Positions 18,119-27,133 of a stretch of 64,000 nt of DNA are shown in pieces. Below the pieces are notes generated by a model. That model was not told the DNA's origin. It made no database searches and saw only the letters and a list, made by a program, of their open reading frames with translations. Within the stretch, counting starts at the first letter, position 1. Every line of letters begins with the position of its first letter. The stretch covers positions 124,001 to 188,000 of the forward strand of contig JAUKVZ010000004.1 of assembly GCA_032355985.1 (NCBI GenBank). The letters run 5' to 3'. A program made the translations under genes and the position numbers. This DNA is from Sarcodiotheca gaudichaudii (taxonomy: Eukaryota > Rhodophyta > Florideophyceae > Gigartinales > Solieriaceae).

Positions 18119-18979
18119 ATGACCTTTGATCCGAACGCGCAGGATATGCACTACGACCCATACGTCGAAGGCCACTCGGACCTTCCGCCAAGAACCAGCA
18201 TCCTCGCTGTGTTCAGTGCGATTGTCCCCGTCGCATGCTGTATTCCCGGCATCGGCGTGCTGGCCATCCTCATGTCCGCCATGAGCCTGACATTCATCAG
18301 CCGCTCCCACGGCCGACTCTCAGGCCGAGGCGCCGCCGGATTCGGACTCATCCTCGGACTCGCCGTCACCGTCATCCAGGGCGCCATCTTCTTCGGCGTC
18401 CTCCAGGGCTGGAAGTACTACAAGACCCAGATGGTCACCGCGACCGGCAGCTTCTTCAGCGCGCTTGATCAACGCGATTACACCACCGCGCGCGGCATGC
18501 TCGACGCCTCGGCCGACTCCGATATCACAGACGAACGACTCGAATCCTTCATCGTGACGCTCCAGGAGATTCAGGGCTCGGTCAACGGCGCCACCAGCGA
18601 CTGGTCATTCATCGGCAGCGCTTTCGAAGACGCCTACAAGAACGCGCGCCAGAACAGCAACTACACCGCACAGCCAAATGGCGATCTCTTCGTGCCAGTC
18701 GCGCTCACACGCAGTGATGGCACATCCCTGCTCTCATACATCGGCTTCGATGCAGATGCCCTCGGCGGACCCAACCCCCTCATCCTCGACGCAGCTGTAT
18801 ACGTCAGCCCGGGCAAAGTGATCACGCTCCGCGACGATGGCCCCGGACACATGGCGGCGCTCGCGATGAACGCCGAACCGCTCACCTTCGAAGAGGCGCT
18901 CAAACAGGACGCCCTCCCCGCCGCAGACGCCGATGCAGACTTCGATCTCGATGATGGTGAACCCGAAGACGATTCCTGA
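18119..18979 (+). CDS. membrane protein with DUF4190-like N-terminus
   Basis: The product has 286 residues. Residues ~25-105 hold two or three hydrophobic segments with a Cys pair and Gly-rich turn (V-P-V-A-C-C-I-P-G-I-G-V-L-A) and the R-L-S-G-R-G-A-A-G-F-G-L-I-L-G motif seen in DUF4190-type proteins. The C-terminal part (~115-260) looks like an extracytoplasmic alpha/beta domain similar to those that follow DUF4190 regions; the tail is strongly acidic. Function unknown. It is a single gene, convergent with the LptF/G-like permease five bases away. Confidence 0.75.
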   Translation: MTFDPNAQDMHYDPYVEGHSDLPPRTSILAVFSAIVPVACCIPGIGVLAILMSAMSLTFISRSHGRLSGRGAAGFGLILGLAVTVIQGAIFFGVLQGWKYYKTQMVTATGSFFSALDQRDYTTARGMLDASADSDITDERLESFIVTLQEIQGSVNGATSDWSFIGSAFEDAYKNARQNSNYTAQPNGDLFVPVALTRSDGTSLLSYIGFDADALGGPNPLILDAAVYVSPGKVITLRDDGPGHMAALAMNAEPLTFEEALKQDALPAADADADFDLDDGEPEDDS

Positions 18980-18984
18980 TTCGC

Positions 18985-20076
18985 CTACGTCTTCACGCTC
19001 ACAAATCCCCAGATCGCCAGCGGCGCCAGCACGATCACAGGCACAAAGACGCCCAGCCACACCGGCAATCCCGGCAGAGGCTGCGCCGTCCCAAGCGCTG
19101 AGCCAACCAGCGCCGCGCCCGCAAGCGGAGCGCACTTAATTGACTGCGCCGCCATGTTCTTCGGCACACGCACAAGAAAGAAGGGCAGCGACACCATCAG
19201 CGCAAGCAATGTGCTCGCCATCATCGAAAGCCGCCCGTAGCGCACGCGATTCAGCCGATCCCGCGCCCCCTCATTCACATTCCCATGCTTCAGCGTCTCG
19301 CGAATCTGACGCCAGCTCATGCTCTCGGCGTACCCCTCCACCTGCGCCGCAAGAATCACATTCGGCTCCAGATCCGTCTCAATCCGATCCAGCGGCGAAG
19401 TCAGCCGATTCTCAATCGCCTCGCCCGCTTCAAGCGCCCACCCCGAGCCATCCCAGGCAGCCGCAGTCGCGCGCACGCGCCGCGTCACGCGACCCTCCGC
19501 GTTCCGCTCCCAGATCTTCACATCCTCCATCACCTCATCCTCAGGATCGAATCGCGCCGCATAAAACAGCCGCCCATCCGAATCCTTCAGCAAGGGAACG
19601 CTGAACGCCTGAATCGATCGACGACCCGCCTCATCCGTATCCCGCGGCAGCAGATGCGACACCTTGGGCAGCAGAAACTCCTGATTCAGCCCGCCCAGCG
19701 CCAGCACGATGATCGCCACCACCAGAATCGGCCGCGCCAGCCGACGCAGACTCACGCCGCTCGCCAGCATCGCAATGAACTCCCGATGGCGCACAAACTG
19801 AGCGCACGTAAACCCCATCGCCGCCACAAGCACGAAGCCGATCAGATAATTCGTCAGCATCAGCAGCCGCGGCCCCCACAGATCCACGACGCACCAGCCC
19901 ATCATGAACAGCTTGCCGATCCCGCCCGTATCAGGCCGCAGCGCCTCCGCCGCCTTGCCGAACGCGCGCATGTTCAGCGACACGTCGATCGCAACGACAA
20001 AGCTGAACAGGATCGCAAAAATCGCGACCACATTCGCCAGGTACCGCAACGCAATGTGTCGATCCAGCAGATTCAT
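18985..20076 (-). CDS. LptF/LptG-family permease
   Basis: This 363-residue permease has the family layout: membrane segments near residues 10-32, 58-80 and 100-125, a periplasmic domain (~140-265), then three C-terminal membrane segments. The N-terminal L-L-D-R-H-I-A-L-R-Y-L and H-R-E-F-I-A-M-L-A-S-G-V-S motifs are typical of YjgP/YjgQ proteins. These pair with LptB to extract lipopolysaccharide or a related lipid from the inner membrane. No second permease or LptB is seen in the window, so whether it is F or G cannot be decided. It ends by converging on the DUF4190-like gene; upstream lies a co-directional SDR gene 9 bases away. Confidence 0.9.
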   Translation of the reverse strand: MNLLDRHIALRYLANVVAIFAILFSFVVAIDVSLNMRAFGKAAEALRPDTGGIGKLFMMGWCVVDLWGPRLLMLTNYLIGFVLVAAMGFTCAQFVRHREFIAMLASGVSLRRLARPILVVAIIVLALGGLNQEFLLPKVSHLLPRDTDEAGRRSIQAFSVPLLKDSDGRLFYAARFDPEDEVMEDVKIWERNAEGRVTRRVRATAAAWDGSGWALEAGEAIENRLTSPLDRIETDLEPNVILAAQVEGYAESMSWRQIRETLKHGNVNEGARDRLNRVRYGRLSMMASTLLALMVSLPFFLVRVPKNMAAQSIKCAPLAGAALVGSALGTAQPLPGLPVWLGVFVPVIVLAPLAIWGFVSVKT

Positions 20077-20085
20077 CCGAAGCCG

Positions 20086-20832
20086 TTACGCCTCCTGCGA
20101 AGTCGGACGCACCAGAATCTCATTGATCCCCACATGCGCCGGCGACTCCATCGCAAAGCAGATCGCCCGCGCAATGTCCTCAGACTCCAGCGGCTCGCCA
20201 TCGGACAGCATCGTCTGAATCCGATCCTTCACGCCATCATCCCGCACATGATCGGCAAGCTCCGTTCGCACAATGCCCGGCGCAATAATCGTCACGCGAA
20301 TGTTCTTCGAAGCAAGCTCCGCCCGCAGCCCCTCGCTCAAGGCATGCACCGCATGCTTCGTCGCGCAATACACCGTCCCGCCCGGAAAGATCCGACGCCC
20401 CGCCACGCTCGACACATTGATGATGTGACCCGAGCCCTGCTTCTCCATCTGAGGAAGCGCCGCCGCAATCCCGTACAGCACGCCCTTGATGTTGATGTCG
20501 ATCATCGAATCCCACGCATCAACATGCAGCTCCTCGATCCGCGAGATCGGCATCACGCCCGCATTGTTGATCAGCGTGTCAACGCGGCCGAATGTCTCCA
20601 GCGTCTGATGCATCATCGCATCAACCTGCGAGCGATCCGCCACATCGCAAGGCACGGCAAGCGCATGCCCGCCCGCATCCTTGATCTCCTGCACCAGCGA
20701 CCCCAGCCGCTCCGATCGCCGCGCGCACACGACCACCTTCACGCCATGCCGCCCAAGCTCCAGAGCCGTCGCATGACCGATCCCGCTCGAAGCGCCCGTC
20801 ACCACCGCCACCGTGTCTGAAAGCACACCCAT
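20086..20832 (-). CDS. SDR-family NAD(P)-dependent oxidoreductase
   Basis: This classical short-chain dehydrogenase has ~248 residues. It shows the cofactor motif V-T-G-A-S-S-G-I-G near residue 10, N-N-A-G near 86, the Ser of I-I-N-V-S-S-V-A-G near 135 and the catalytic Y-C-A-T-K near 152. Substrate is unknown. ATG 20832 is strongly supported by AAGGAGG upstream on the minus strand; the longer start at 20946 would add ~38 unrelated residues and overlap lysS. It sits nine bases upstream of the LptF/G-like gene, so the two may be co-transcribed, although a functional link is not obvious. Confidence 0.92.
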   Translation of the reverse strand: MGVLSDTVAVVTGASSGIGHATALELGRHGVKVVVCARRSERLGSLVQEIKDAGGHALAVPCDVADRSQVDAMMHQTLETFGRVDTLINNAGVMPISRIEELHVDAWDSMIDINIKGVLYGIAAALPQMEKQGSGHIINVSSVAGRRIFPGGTVYCATKHAVHALSEGLRAELASKNIRVTIIAPGIVRTELADHVRDDGVKDRIQTMLSDGEPLESEDIARAICFAMESPAHVGINEILVRPTSQEA

Positions 20833-20934
20833 ACCGCTCGTCGCCTCCTTCAAAACGCGTCCATCTGCGCCCTCAGTGTAGCCTCCGGCCCGCAACCCCC
20901 TGAGCCCTGCCATGTTGACTACCATGCGCCCACA

Positions 20935-22512
20935 ATGGCACAGCACACGCCCGCAAAAGAAGCGAGCGCGGATTCACCGCACCACCTCGAACAGCAGCGA
21001 AGAGCAAACCGGGACGCCATGCGCCAGGCTGGCCTCTCGCCCTACGGCCGCCGCACCGAGGGCGTCATCTCCCTCGCCCAGGCCCGCAGCGCCTACGACG
21101 AAAAGGCCGACGAAGATCACAAGCAGCACGGCAAGGACGAAGGCTTCCAGGACACAAGGCCCGTCGTCAAAACAGCCGGCCGCGTCATGCTCCTGCGCGA
21201 CAACGGCAAGCTCATCTGGCTCCAGCTTCGCGATCACACCCACAACCCCGATGACGAATCACAGGGCGACCTTCAGATCGCCGTCTCCAAGCGCGACTGC
21301 GACGAGGCAGGATTCAACCTCGCCAAGATCCTCGACCTCGGCGACATCGTCATCGCCGAAGGCCCGCTGACCAAGACGCGCACCGGCGAGATCACCATCT
21401 GGGCAAGCGCGCTCGATATCGCAAGCAAGAGCCTCGCCCTCCCGCCCGAAAAATGGTCCGGCCTTCAGGATCCCGACCTGCGCTACCGCAAGCGCTACAT
21501 GGATCTCTACACCAACCCCGAGACCATGCGCATCGCAACGCTGCGATCAAAACTCGTCTCCCGCATCAGACGCTTCCTCGATGACGCCGGATACATGGAA
21601 GTCGAAACCCCCATGCTCCAGTCACTCGCCGGCGGCGCCGCGGCAAGACCATTCCAGACACACCTCAACGCCCTCGATATCGATGTCTTCCTTCGCATCG
21701 CGCCGGAGCTCTACCTCAAGCGCCTCCTCGTCGGCGGCATGCCCGCCGTCTACGAAATCAATCGCAACTTCCGAAACGAAGGCATCGACCGCCAGCACAA
21801 TCCAGAGTTCACAATGCTCGAGCTCTACAAGGCCTACGCCAACTTCGATGTCATGCGCGAGCTCACCGAATCACTCATCCGCGACCTCGCAACCTTCATC
21901 GCCGAAGATCGCGGCCATCCGGGCGACCTCAAACTGCCCTTCGGCGAACTCACCATCGATTACGCAAAACCCTTCGATGTCGTCGCCTATCCCGATCTCT
22001 TCGAAAAGACCTTCGGCTTCCCCATCACCGATGAGGACAAGGTCATCGCCGAAGGCGCTCAACGCGGCCTCGAAACAAAGGGCCTCGATCCCATCCTCAT
22101 CGTCGGCAAACTCTTCGATGTCGCCGAGGAAACCATCGACAAGGAACGACCAACCTTCGTCATCGACTACCCCGCCGCACTCTGCCCCCTCACGCGCGAG
22201 AAGGAGAACGATCCAAACCTCGCCGATCGCTTCGAGCTCTTCATCGGCGGCATGGAGCTCGCCAACGCCTACACCGAGCTCAACGATCCCGATGTCCAGG
22301 AACAGCGCTTCCGCCAGCAGCTCGCCGGCGTCGATGAAGAAGAGCAGTCATTCAGAACATTCGATGCGGACTTCGTCGAAGCCCTCAAAGTCGGCATGCC
22401 CCCCGCGGGCGGCCTCGGCCTCGGCATCGATCGCGTCGTCATGCTTCTCACCAACCAGCTCTCCATCCGTGATGTCATCCTCTTCCCCTTCATGCGACCG
22501 CTCGAGACTTGA
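20935..22512 (+). CDS. lysS: lysine--tRNA ligase, class II
   Basis: This 525-residue class II LysRS has an N-terminal OB-fold anticodon-binding domain (~70-175; T-A-G-R-V-M-L-L-R-D-N-G-K) and a catalytic domain. Motif 2 reads R-N-F-R-N-E-G-I-D-R-Q-H-N-P-E-F-T and motif 3 reads G-L-G-L-G-I-D-R-V-V-M-L. Between the OB strands it carries a ~25-residue charged insertion (D-E-K-A-D-E-D-H-K-Q-H-G-K) that many LysRS lack. The gene is divergent from the SDR gene. Its TGA overlaps a possible TTG for the next ORF, whose more likely ATG is three bases downstream of the stop. Confidence 0.95.
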   Translation: MAQHTPAKEASADSPHHLEQQRRANRDAMRQAGLSPYGRRTEGVISLAQARSAYDEKADEDHKQHGKDEGFQDTRPVVKTAGRVMLLRDNGKLIWLQLRDHTHNPDDESQGDLQIAVSKRDCDEAGFNLAKILDLGDIVIAEGPLTKTRTGEITIWASALDIASKSLALPPEKWSGLQDPDLRYRKRYMDLYTNPETMRIATLRSKLVSRIRRFLDDAGYMEVETPMLQSLAGGAAARPFQTHLNALDIDVFLRIAPELYLKRLLVGGMPAVYEINRNFRNEGIDRQHNPEFTMLELYKAYANFDVMRELTESLIRDLATFIAEDRGHPGDLKLPFGELTIDYAKPFDVVAYPDLFEKTFGFPITDEDKVIAEGAQRGLETKGLDPILIVGKLFDVAEETIDKERPTFVIDYPAALCPLTREKENDPNLADRFELFIGGMELANAYTELNDPDVQEQRFRQQLAGVDEEEQSFRTFDADFVEALKVGMPPAGGLGLGIDRVVMLLTNQLSIRDVILFPFMRPLET

Positions 22513-22514
22513 CC

Positions 22515-23474
22515 ATGTCGCCCCTCAAGAGCCGCATCAAGGAGGTCTACGCACGCCACGTCGAATACCGAGGCGACGCCGCGGCCATCAAGAAGCTCGA
22601 GTCCCTCATCGCCCAGCGCGCCAGTGACGAGTTCCGCGCCTACCTCGCCCTCGCCCGGCGCTATGGCAGCCTCGAACTCGGCCTCTTCCTCTGCCAGCGC
22701 TGGAAGCAGATGCGCGATGTCAGCCTGCTCTCTTCCCGCGATGACTTCATCATCGAAGACGCCGCGCTGACCATTCAGCAAATCACGATGCGCGAGCCGC
22801 AGCTCAAGAAGAAGGCCCTCGAAGCCCTCGACGCCATGCTCAAAGACGAGATCATCACCGAGGAGACGGCCAACCAGGTGCGCGTCTTCCGCCAACTCGC
22901 CGACGCCGGCGAAAAAGCTCGCACGACCCCAAGCGATCGCGAAGCCCTCGCCGTCGCCATCGCAGACGCCGCACTCCTTCGAGGCGACTTCACACTTCGC
23001 TCCGGCCGCAAGAGCAAGTACTACCTCGATAAATACCTCTTCTCGACGCGCCCCGAACTCCTCCGCCCCATCGCCCGACTCATCGCCGAACGCATTAACG
23101 AAATCTCCGACTTCAAGGGCAACATCGATCGCCTCGCCGGCGCCGAACTCGGCGGCATCCCGCTCGTCACAGCCGCCGGACTCGAAACCGGACTCCCGCT
23201 CATCTTCGTGCGCAATCAGAAGAAGGACTACGGCACAGCCAAGCAGATCGAAGGCAAGCTCAACGAGAAAGACCGAGTCATCTTCATCGAAGATGTCGCC
23301 ACCACCGGAGGCCAGGCCCTCGAAGCCGTCGCCGCCCTTCGCGAACTCGGCGCCCGCGTCCTGGCCGTCATCCCGGTCATCGATCGCGAAGAAGGCGCCC
23401 GCGAGAACATCGAAAAGGCCAAAGTCCGCTTCGAGCCCCTCTTCACCAAGACCGACCTCGGCGTCAGCGAGTAA
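22515..23474 (+). CDS. pyrE: orotate phosphoribosyltransferase with a ~140-residue N-terminal extension
   Basis: This OPRTase transfers the phosphoribosyl group from PRPP to orotate in UMP synthesis. The C-terminal ~180 residues are a standard PyrE: L-R-S-G-R-K-S-K-Y-Y-L-D, A-G-A-E-L-G-G-I-P-L-V-T-A, and the PRPP loop V-I-F-I-E-D-V-A-T-T-G-G. The first ~140 residues are an additional, mostly helical region (K-E-V-Y-A-R-H-V-E-Y-R, C-Q-R-W-K-Q-M-R-D-V) that I do not recognise. Ordinary PyrE is about 180-220 residues. Start ATG 22515 is two bases after lysS, so the pair is probably an operon. The extension is in the same frame with the same codon bias, which argues against an artefact. Confidence 0.88.
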   Translation: MSPLKSRIKEVYARHVEYRGDAAAIKKLESLIAQRASDEFRAYLALARRYGSLELGLFLCQRWKQMRDVSLLSSRDDFIIEDAALTIQQITMREPQLKKKALEALDAMLKDEIITEETANQVRVFRQLADAGEKARTTPSDREALAVAIADAALLRGDFTLRSGRKSKYYLDKYLFSTRPELLRPIARLIAERINEISDFKGNIDRLAGAELGGIPLVTAAGLETGLPLIFVRNQKKDYGTAKQIEGKLNEKDRVIFIEDVATTGGQALEAVAALRELGARVLAVIPVIDREEGARENIEKAKVRFEPLFTKTDLGVSE

Positions 23475-23521
23475 GGCCGATTCCCCCCGGGCCTCCCCGC
23501 CTCAGCCTCGATCCCATCCTC

Positions 23522-23527
23522 TATACT
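23522..23527 (+). promoter_or_regulatory. candidate -10 element for nuoD
   Basis: TATACT lies 67 bases before the nuoD GTG and matches a sigma-70-type -10 in five of six positions. No convincing -35 hexamer is seen at the usual distance, so this is a weak prediction. Confidence 0.4.
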
Positions 23528-23594
23528 CACCTCCCCGGGCCATCCGGAGCCGCCCGGGACTCCAAGCTGACCCCGATTTCGAGGCCGCCACGCC

Positions 23595-24884
23595 GTGCCC
23601 TACACACTCAAGCCCGATGAAGGACTGACCGTCGACGCCGACAAGGTCGGTTACCTCAAGGGCCACGTCGACACCGGCGATCGCTGGGTCCTCAACTTCG
23701 GACCCCAGCATCCCGCCACGCACACCACGCTGCGCCTCGTCCTCGAACTCGAAGGCGAGCGCGTCGCACGCTGCACGCCCCACATCGGCTACCTCCACTC
23801 CGGCTTCGAGAAGCTCGGCGAGCATCTCGATTACAACCAGTACGTGACCGTCGTGTCGCGCATGAACTATCTCTCGCCCATCGCCAACGACATCTGCTGG
23901 CACCATGCGGTCGAGAAGCTCTTCGATATCGATATCACGCCGCGCTGCAAAGTCCTTCGCACGATCATGGCGGAGCTGGCGCGCATTCAGGATCACCTGC
24001 TCTGTGTCGGCGCCGCTGCACTCGATCTCGGCGCCTTCACCGGCTTCCTCTACGCCTTCAACCCGCGCGAAACCATCTACGACATCTGCGACTTCATCGC
24101 AGGACAGCGCTTCCATCCGGACTGGACCCGCGTCGGCGGCGCCATGCAGGATCTGCCCGATGAAGAGATCTTCCGCAAGATGGTCAAGAACTTCCTGCAC
24201 GAAGATCTCGAGCAGGCCATCATCGATCTCGAAAAACTCGTCCTGCGCAACCGCATCTTCCTCGAGCGCACCGTCGGCGTCGGCGCCATCAGCCATGATG
24301 AAGCCATCGCCTGCTCGCTCTCCGGCCCCGTCGCCCGCGCCTCCGGCGTGAAGCGCGACCTGCGCAAGGATGAGCCATACCTCTGCTACGCAGACAACTG
24401 GGACGGCCAGGGCGCGCCCGCCGTGCAGTTCAAGGTGCCCGTCGCAGAAGCCGGCGATGTCTACGCACGATTCCAGGTTCGCATCGCCGAGATCCGCGAA
24501 TCCATCAAAATCATCGACCAGCTCATCGACAACATCCCCGGCGGCCCCATCAACGTCTTCACCGACGCCAAGATGACCAAGCCGCCCAAGGATGAGGTCT
24601 ACGGCTCCATCGAAGGACTCATCCAGCACTTCGAGCTCGTCATGACCAACCGAGGCTGGGAAGCGCCCATCGCCGAAGGCTACGGCGCCAACGAAACCGC
24701 CAACGGCGAACTCGGCTACTTCATCGTCGGCGATGGCACACCCCGCGCCTGGCGCGCCGCCACCCGACCGCCCAGCTACATCAACTACTCCGTCATGGCC
24801 CGACTCACCGAAGGCCACCTCATCCCCGACGTCGTCGCCATCTTGGGATCACTCAACGTCGTCGCCGCCGAACTCGATCGATAA
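23595..24884 (+). CDS. nuoD: NADH-quinone oxidoreductase subunit D
   Basis: This 49-kDa subunit of complex I forms part of the quinone-binding cavity. The 429 residues show N-F-G-P-Q-H-P-A-T-H near residue 35, H-I-G-Y-L-H-S-G-F-E-K (the quinone-site HxxH region), and the C-terminal R-P-P-S-Y-I-N-Y and P-D-V-V-A-I-L-G-S-L-N-V-V-A-A-E-L-D-R signatures. The GTG start is set by the normal N-terminal length. No nuoC lies before it and no nuoE directly after it; nuoE and nuoF are found at 28.2 and 36.9 kb on the same strand. Confidence 0.95.
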   Translation: MPYTLKPDEGLTVDADKVGYLKGHVDTGDRWVLNFGPQHPATHTTLRLVLELEGERVARCTPHIGYLHSGFEKLGEHLDYNQYVTVVSRMNYLSPIANDICWHHAVEKLFDIDITPRCKVLRTIMAELARIQDHLLCVGAAALDLGAFTGFLYAFNPRETIYDICDFIAGQRFHPDWTRVGGAMQDLPDEEIFRKMVKNFLHEDLEQAIIDLEKLVLRNRIFLERTVGVGAISHDEAIACSLSGPVARASGVKRDLRKDEPYLCYADNWDGQGAPAVQFKVPVAEAGDVYARFQVRIAEIRESIKIIDQLIDNIPGGPINVFTDAKMTKPPKDEVYGSIEGLIQHFELVMTNRGWEAPIAEGYGANETANGELGYFIVGDGTPRAWRAATRPPSYINYSVMARLTEGHLIPDVVAILGSLNVVAAELDR

Positions 24885-24899
24885 GCGAGGCCATCGCGC

Positions 24900-25577
24900 A
24901 TGAGCCGACTGCTCATCGCCATCACCGCCCTTACATCGCAATCAGCACTCGGCGCTCCCGCGGCCAACAACGACATCCCCTATCCCCACCCTGTCATCGT
25001 TGAAGTCCTCTTCAACGTGCCCAATGTCGCCGCAGCCGACGCCAACAAAGACGGCCATCGCGACGCCCAGGGCGATGAGTTCGTCGAACTCATCAACCCA
25101 CACGACAAGCCCATCAATCTCAAGGGCTACACCATCACCGATCGCTTCCCCAAAGGCGGCAAGCAACTCCGCTTCGAGTTCCCCGATTGCCAGCTCGCCC
25201 CCGGCGAAATCGTCGTCGTCTTCAATGGCTACCAGTCCCAGATCCCCGGCGCCGTCGGCGATCAGAACACCGCGCCCCCATCAGCGCACGATCAGTTCGA
25301 CGGCGCGAAGGTCTTCTCCATGGAAATCGACAAGCGCAACAAAGGCTTCGCCAACAACGGCGACTTCGTGATCTTGAGAGCGCCCGACGACACGCCCATC
25401 GACGCCGTCATCTGGGGCTTCCCGAGTCATATCCCGCCGCAGGAAACCCTCCGCATCGAACAGGTGGGAAACAACGTCAAAGGCTCCGTCCAGCGCACGG
25501 ACCCCAAAGGCCGCCTCGACCCCCACACCACACTCAAAGGCGCCGAAATGTTCTCCCCCGGCCGCATACCTAGATAA
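24900..25577 (+). CDS. exported lamin-tail-domain protein
   Basis: This 225-residue protein has a short signal peptide (L-L-I-A-I-T-A-L-T-S-Q-S-A-L-G-A) and one lamin tail domain (LTD, ~30-190). The domain shows V-I-V-E-V-L-F-N-V-P, G-D-E-F-V-E-L-I-N-P-H, the K-G-Y-T-I-T-D strand and L-A-P-G-E-I-V-V-V-F-N-G. Bacterial LTDs occur in secreted surface proteins and nucleases; no nuclease domain is attached here. It starts 15 bases after nuoD, so it may be co-transcribed although functionally unrelated. It is convergent with the defence module, 42 bases away. Confidence 0.85.
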   Translation: MSRLLIAITALTSQSALGAPAANNDIPYPHPVIVEVLFNVPNVAAADANKDGHRDAQGDEFVELINPHDKPINLKGYTITDRFPKGGKQLRFEFPDCQLAPGEIVVVFNGYQSQIPGAVGDQNTAPPSAHDQFDGAKVFSMEIDKRNKGFANNGDFVILRAPDDTPIDAVIWGFPSHIPPQETLRIEQVGNNVKGSVQRTDPKGRLDPHTTLKGAEMFSPGRIPR

Positions 25578-25619
25578 TCCCTATCCAAATGCTGATCGCG
25601 CACGTCAAGGTGCGCCACT

Positions 25620-26195
25620 TCAAACTGGATCTGGAGGTGTAAAGCCAGTCAGTTGTGAGATGACCGCAAGTCCGGCTCCAAGGCTGCCTCCGTGTGGCTC
25701 GAGCCATGACGGAATCGCGGTCGGGTCAACTGAAATCCATGCGGTGTCGAGCCCGGAACTTCCACCGTGTTGCGACTGCACGTTCCCAGTCTCTCGCCAT
25801 TCGCGAAGGATCTCAGACTTCGGGAGCACCCAGCAATGTGCTTCGAATGGGCTGATCCCAAGACAAATAGCGATCTCGTAGTTTTGGTCTCGCAGCTGTT
25901 GGAACTTGTAACCGCCGTTCTTCCATCTTGTGGAGAACTTGATTTCGACTCGCTTGCCTTCGATCAAACGATCGGCCTCTGAATCGGGAGATCGCGAAAC
26001 GTTGAAATCTCTCGATGCCAACCAGCCAGCAACAAGCTTCTCGCCAATAGCTCCCACTTGTCTCGACGGGCGCGACTTGATCCATGCGAACGGCGAATCG
26101 GCCCAATCGTCCTCATCATCCGTGTAGTCGGCTTCCAGTGTTGCCGAAATCGCCGCCAAAGCATCGAGTTCCGGATCACGTACATCGTCCGCCAC
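25620..26195 (-). CDS. putative PD-(D/E)XK restriction endonuclease
   Basis: The 191-residue protein has a core R-Q-V-G-A-I-G-E-K-L-V-A-G-W-L near residue 45, then S-E-A-D-R-L-I-E and V-E-I-K-F-S, i.e. E … D … ExK in the order of PD-(D/E)XK nucleases (residues ~52-85). The remainder (Y-E-I-A-I-C-L-G-I-S-P-F) fits the strand after the catalytic core. It starts with GTG, with GGAGG inside the last codons of the methyltransferase gene (spacing 7), hence a coupled pair. The neighbour makes it the likely cognate endonuclease; the recognition site cannot be read. Base composition is less GC-rich than surrounding genes. Confidence 0.75.
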   Translation of the reverse strand: MADDVRDPELDALAAISATLEADYTDDEDDWADSPFAWIKSRPSRQVGAIGEKLVAGWLASRDFNVSRSPDSEADRLIEGKRVEIKFSTRWKNGGYKFQQLRDQNYEIAICLGISPFEAHCWVLPKSEILREWRETGNVQSQHGGSSGLDTAWISVDPTAIPSWLEPHGGSLGAGLAVISQLTGFTPPDPV

Positions 26196-26197
26196 AG

Positions 26198-27100
26198 CTA
26201 GGCCTCCGCGCAGTCAAGCAAAGATGGCTCAGGGAGATCTTCAACATCCGGGCACCAGCCATGGTAATTCGGCTTGGCAAAACCGAGCCTCCGCGCCATG
26301 ACAGTCATCGCCTCCTCGTTACTGTCAACAAGCACAACATTACGTTTTTGCCTTATTCCTGCCTCACCGATTGTTCCACTTCCGGCGAAGAAGTCGAGGA
26401 GTCTGTCGCCGGGATTGCTGTGGACTTTCACCAACCGATTGATGATTCCCAAAGGCTTCTGAGTCGGATATCCGGTCTTTTCCTTGCCATTGGGGCTGAC
26501 GATTGTGTGCCACCACGTGTCGGTAGGCGTCTTGCCTCGCGCCGCTTTTTCTTTGGTGACAAGGCCAGGCGCCATGTACGGGATTCGATCGATGTCATCG
26601 TATCGATACGTATAGCTATTCGGATCTTTTGCATACCAGAGGATGTTGTCATGTTTCGCCGACCACCTCTTCCTCGATCGAGCGCCGTAGTCGTACGCCC
26701 AGATGATCTCGTTCATGAACGAATCTCGGCCGAAGATCGAATCAAGAAGCACCTTCGCGTAGTGCACCTCGCGATAATCAAGATGCAGGAAGAAACTGCC
26801 GTCGGATTTCAGAAGCCGATGCGCTTCGACCAGACGAGGCTCAAGAAACTGAAGGAAGTCGTCAAACGAGTCCGCAAACGCGCGCGTTCCAATACGGACG
26901 GTGCGATATCGCTTTCCCTTGAATCCGGTTCGATCTCCGGCGTCGTCGCGCACCGATTTGATTTGAGTTCGGGTCTGATTCCTTCCGGTGTTGAAGGGCG
27001 GGTCGATGTAGATGAGATCAAAGGTCGCGTCATCAAATCCACGGATAACGGGTAGGTTTTCGCCAAAGTGGATGTCGAGGCTCGGGGCCTGAGTGCGCAT
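26198..27100 (-). CDS. site-specific DNA methyltransferase (beta class, N6-adenine or N4-cytosine)
   Basis: This ~300-residue methyltransferase has motif IV D-L-I-Y-I-D-P-P-F-N-T near residue 32 and, towards the C-terminus, motif I D-F-F-A-G-S-G-T-I-G-E near 245. The order catalytic region then SAM-binding region defines the beta class. P-T-Q-K-P-L-G-I-I just before motif I is also typical. DPPF is compatible with N6-adenine or N4-cytosine. ATG 27100 is preferred over a TTG at 27112. It lies between the Abi-type gene (33 bases upstream) and the nuclease gene (two bases downstream), forming a minus-strand module. Confidence 0.9.
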   Translation of the reverse strand: MRTQAPSLDIHFGENLPVIRGFDDATFDLIYIDPPFNTGRNQTRTQIKSVRDDAGDRTGFKGKRYRTVRIGTRAFADSFDDFLQFLEPRLVEAHRLLKSDGSFFLHLDYREVHYAKVLLDSIFGRDSFMNEIIWAYDYGARSRKRWSAKHDNILWYAKDPNSYTYRYDDIDRIPYMAPGLVTKEKAARGKTPTDTWWHTIVSPNGKEKTGYPTQKPLGIINRLVKVHSNPGDRLLDFFAGSGTIGEAGIRQKRNVVLVDSNEEAMTVMARRLGFAKPNYHGWCPDVEDLPEPSLLDCAEA

Positions 27101-27133
27101 TGGTGTTTCCAATCCAAGAATGGGCTGAAGCGA

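Noticed and set aside
19285-20820. 511-residue plus-strand frame over the LptF/G-like and SDR genes
   Set aside because: Covers two well-supported genes on the other strand; basic mirror translation.
23502-24818. 438-residue minus-strand frame over nuoD
   Set aside because: Exact antisense shadow of a certain gene; composition (Gly/Ala/Asp/Val runs) is typical of high-GC mirror frames.
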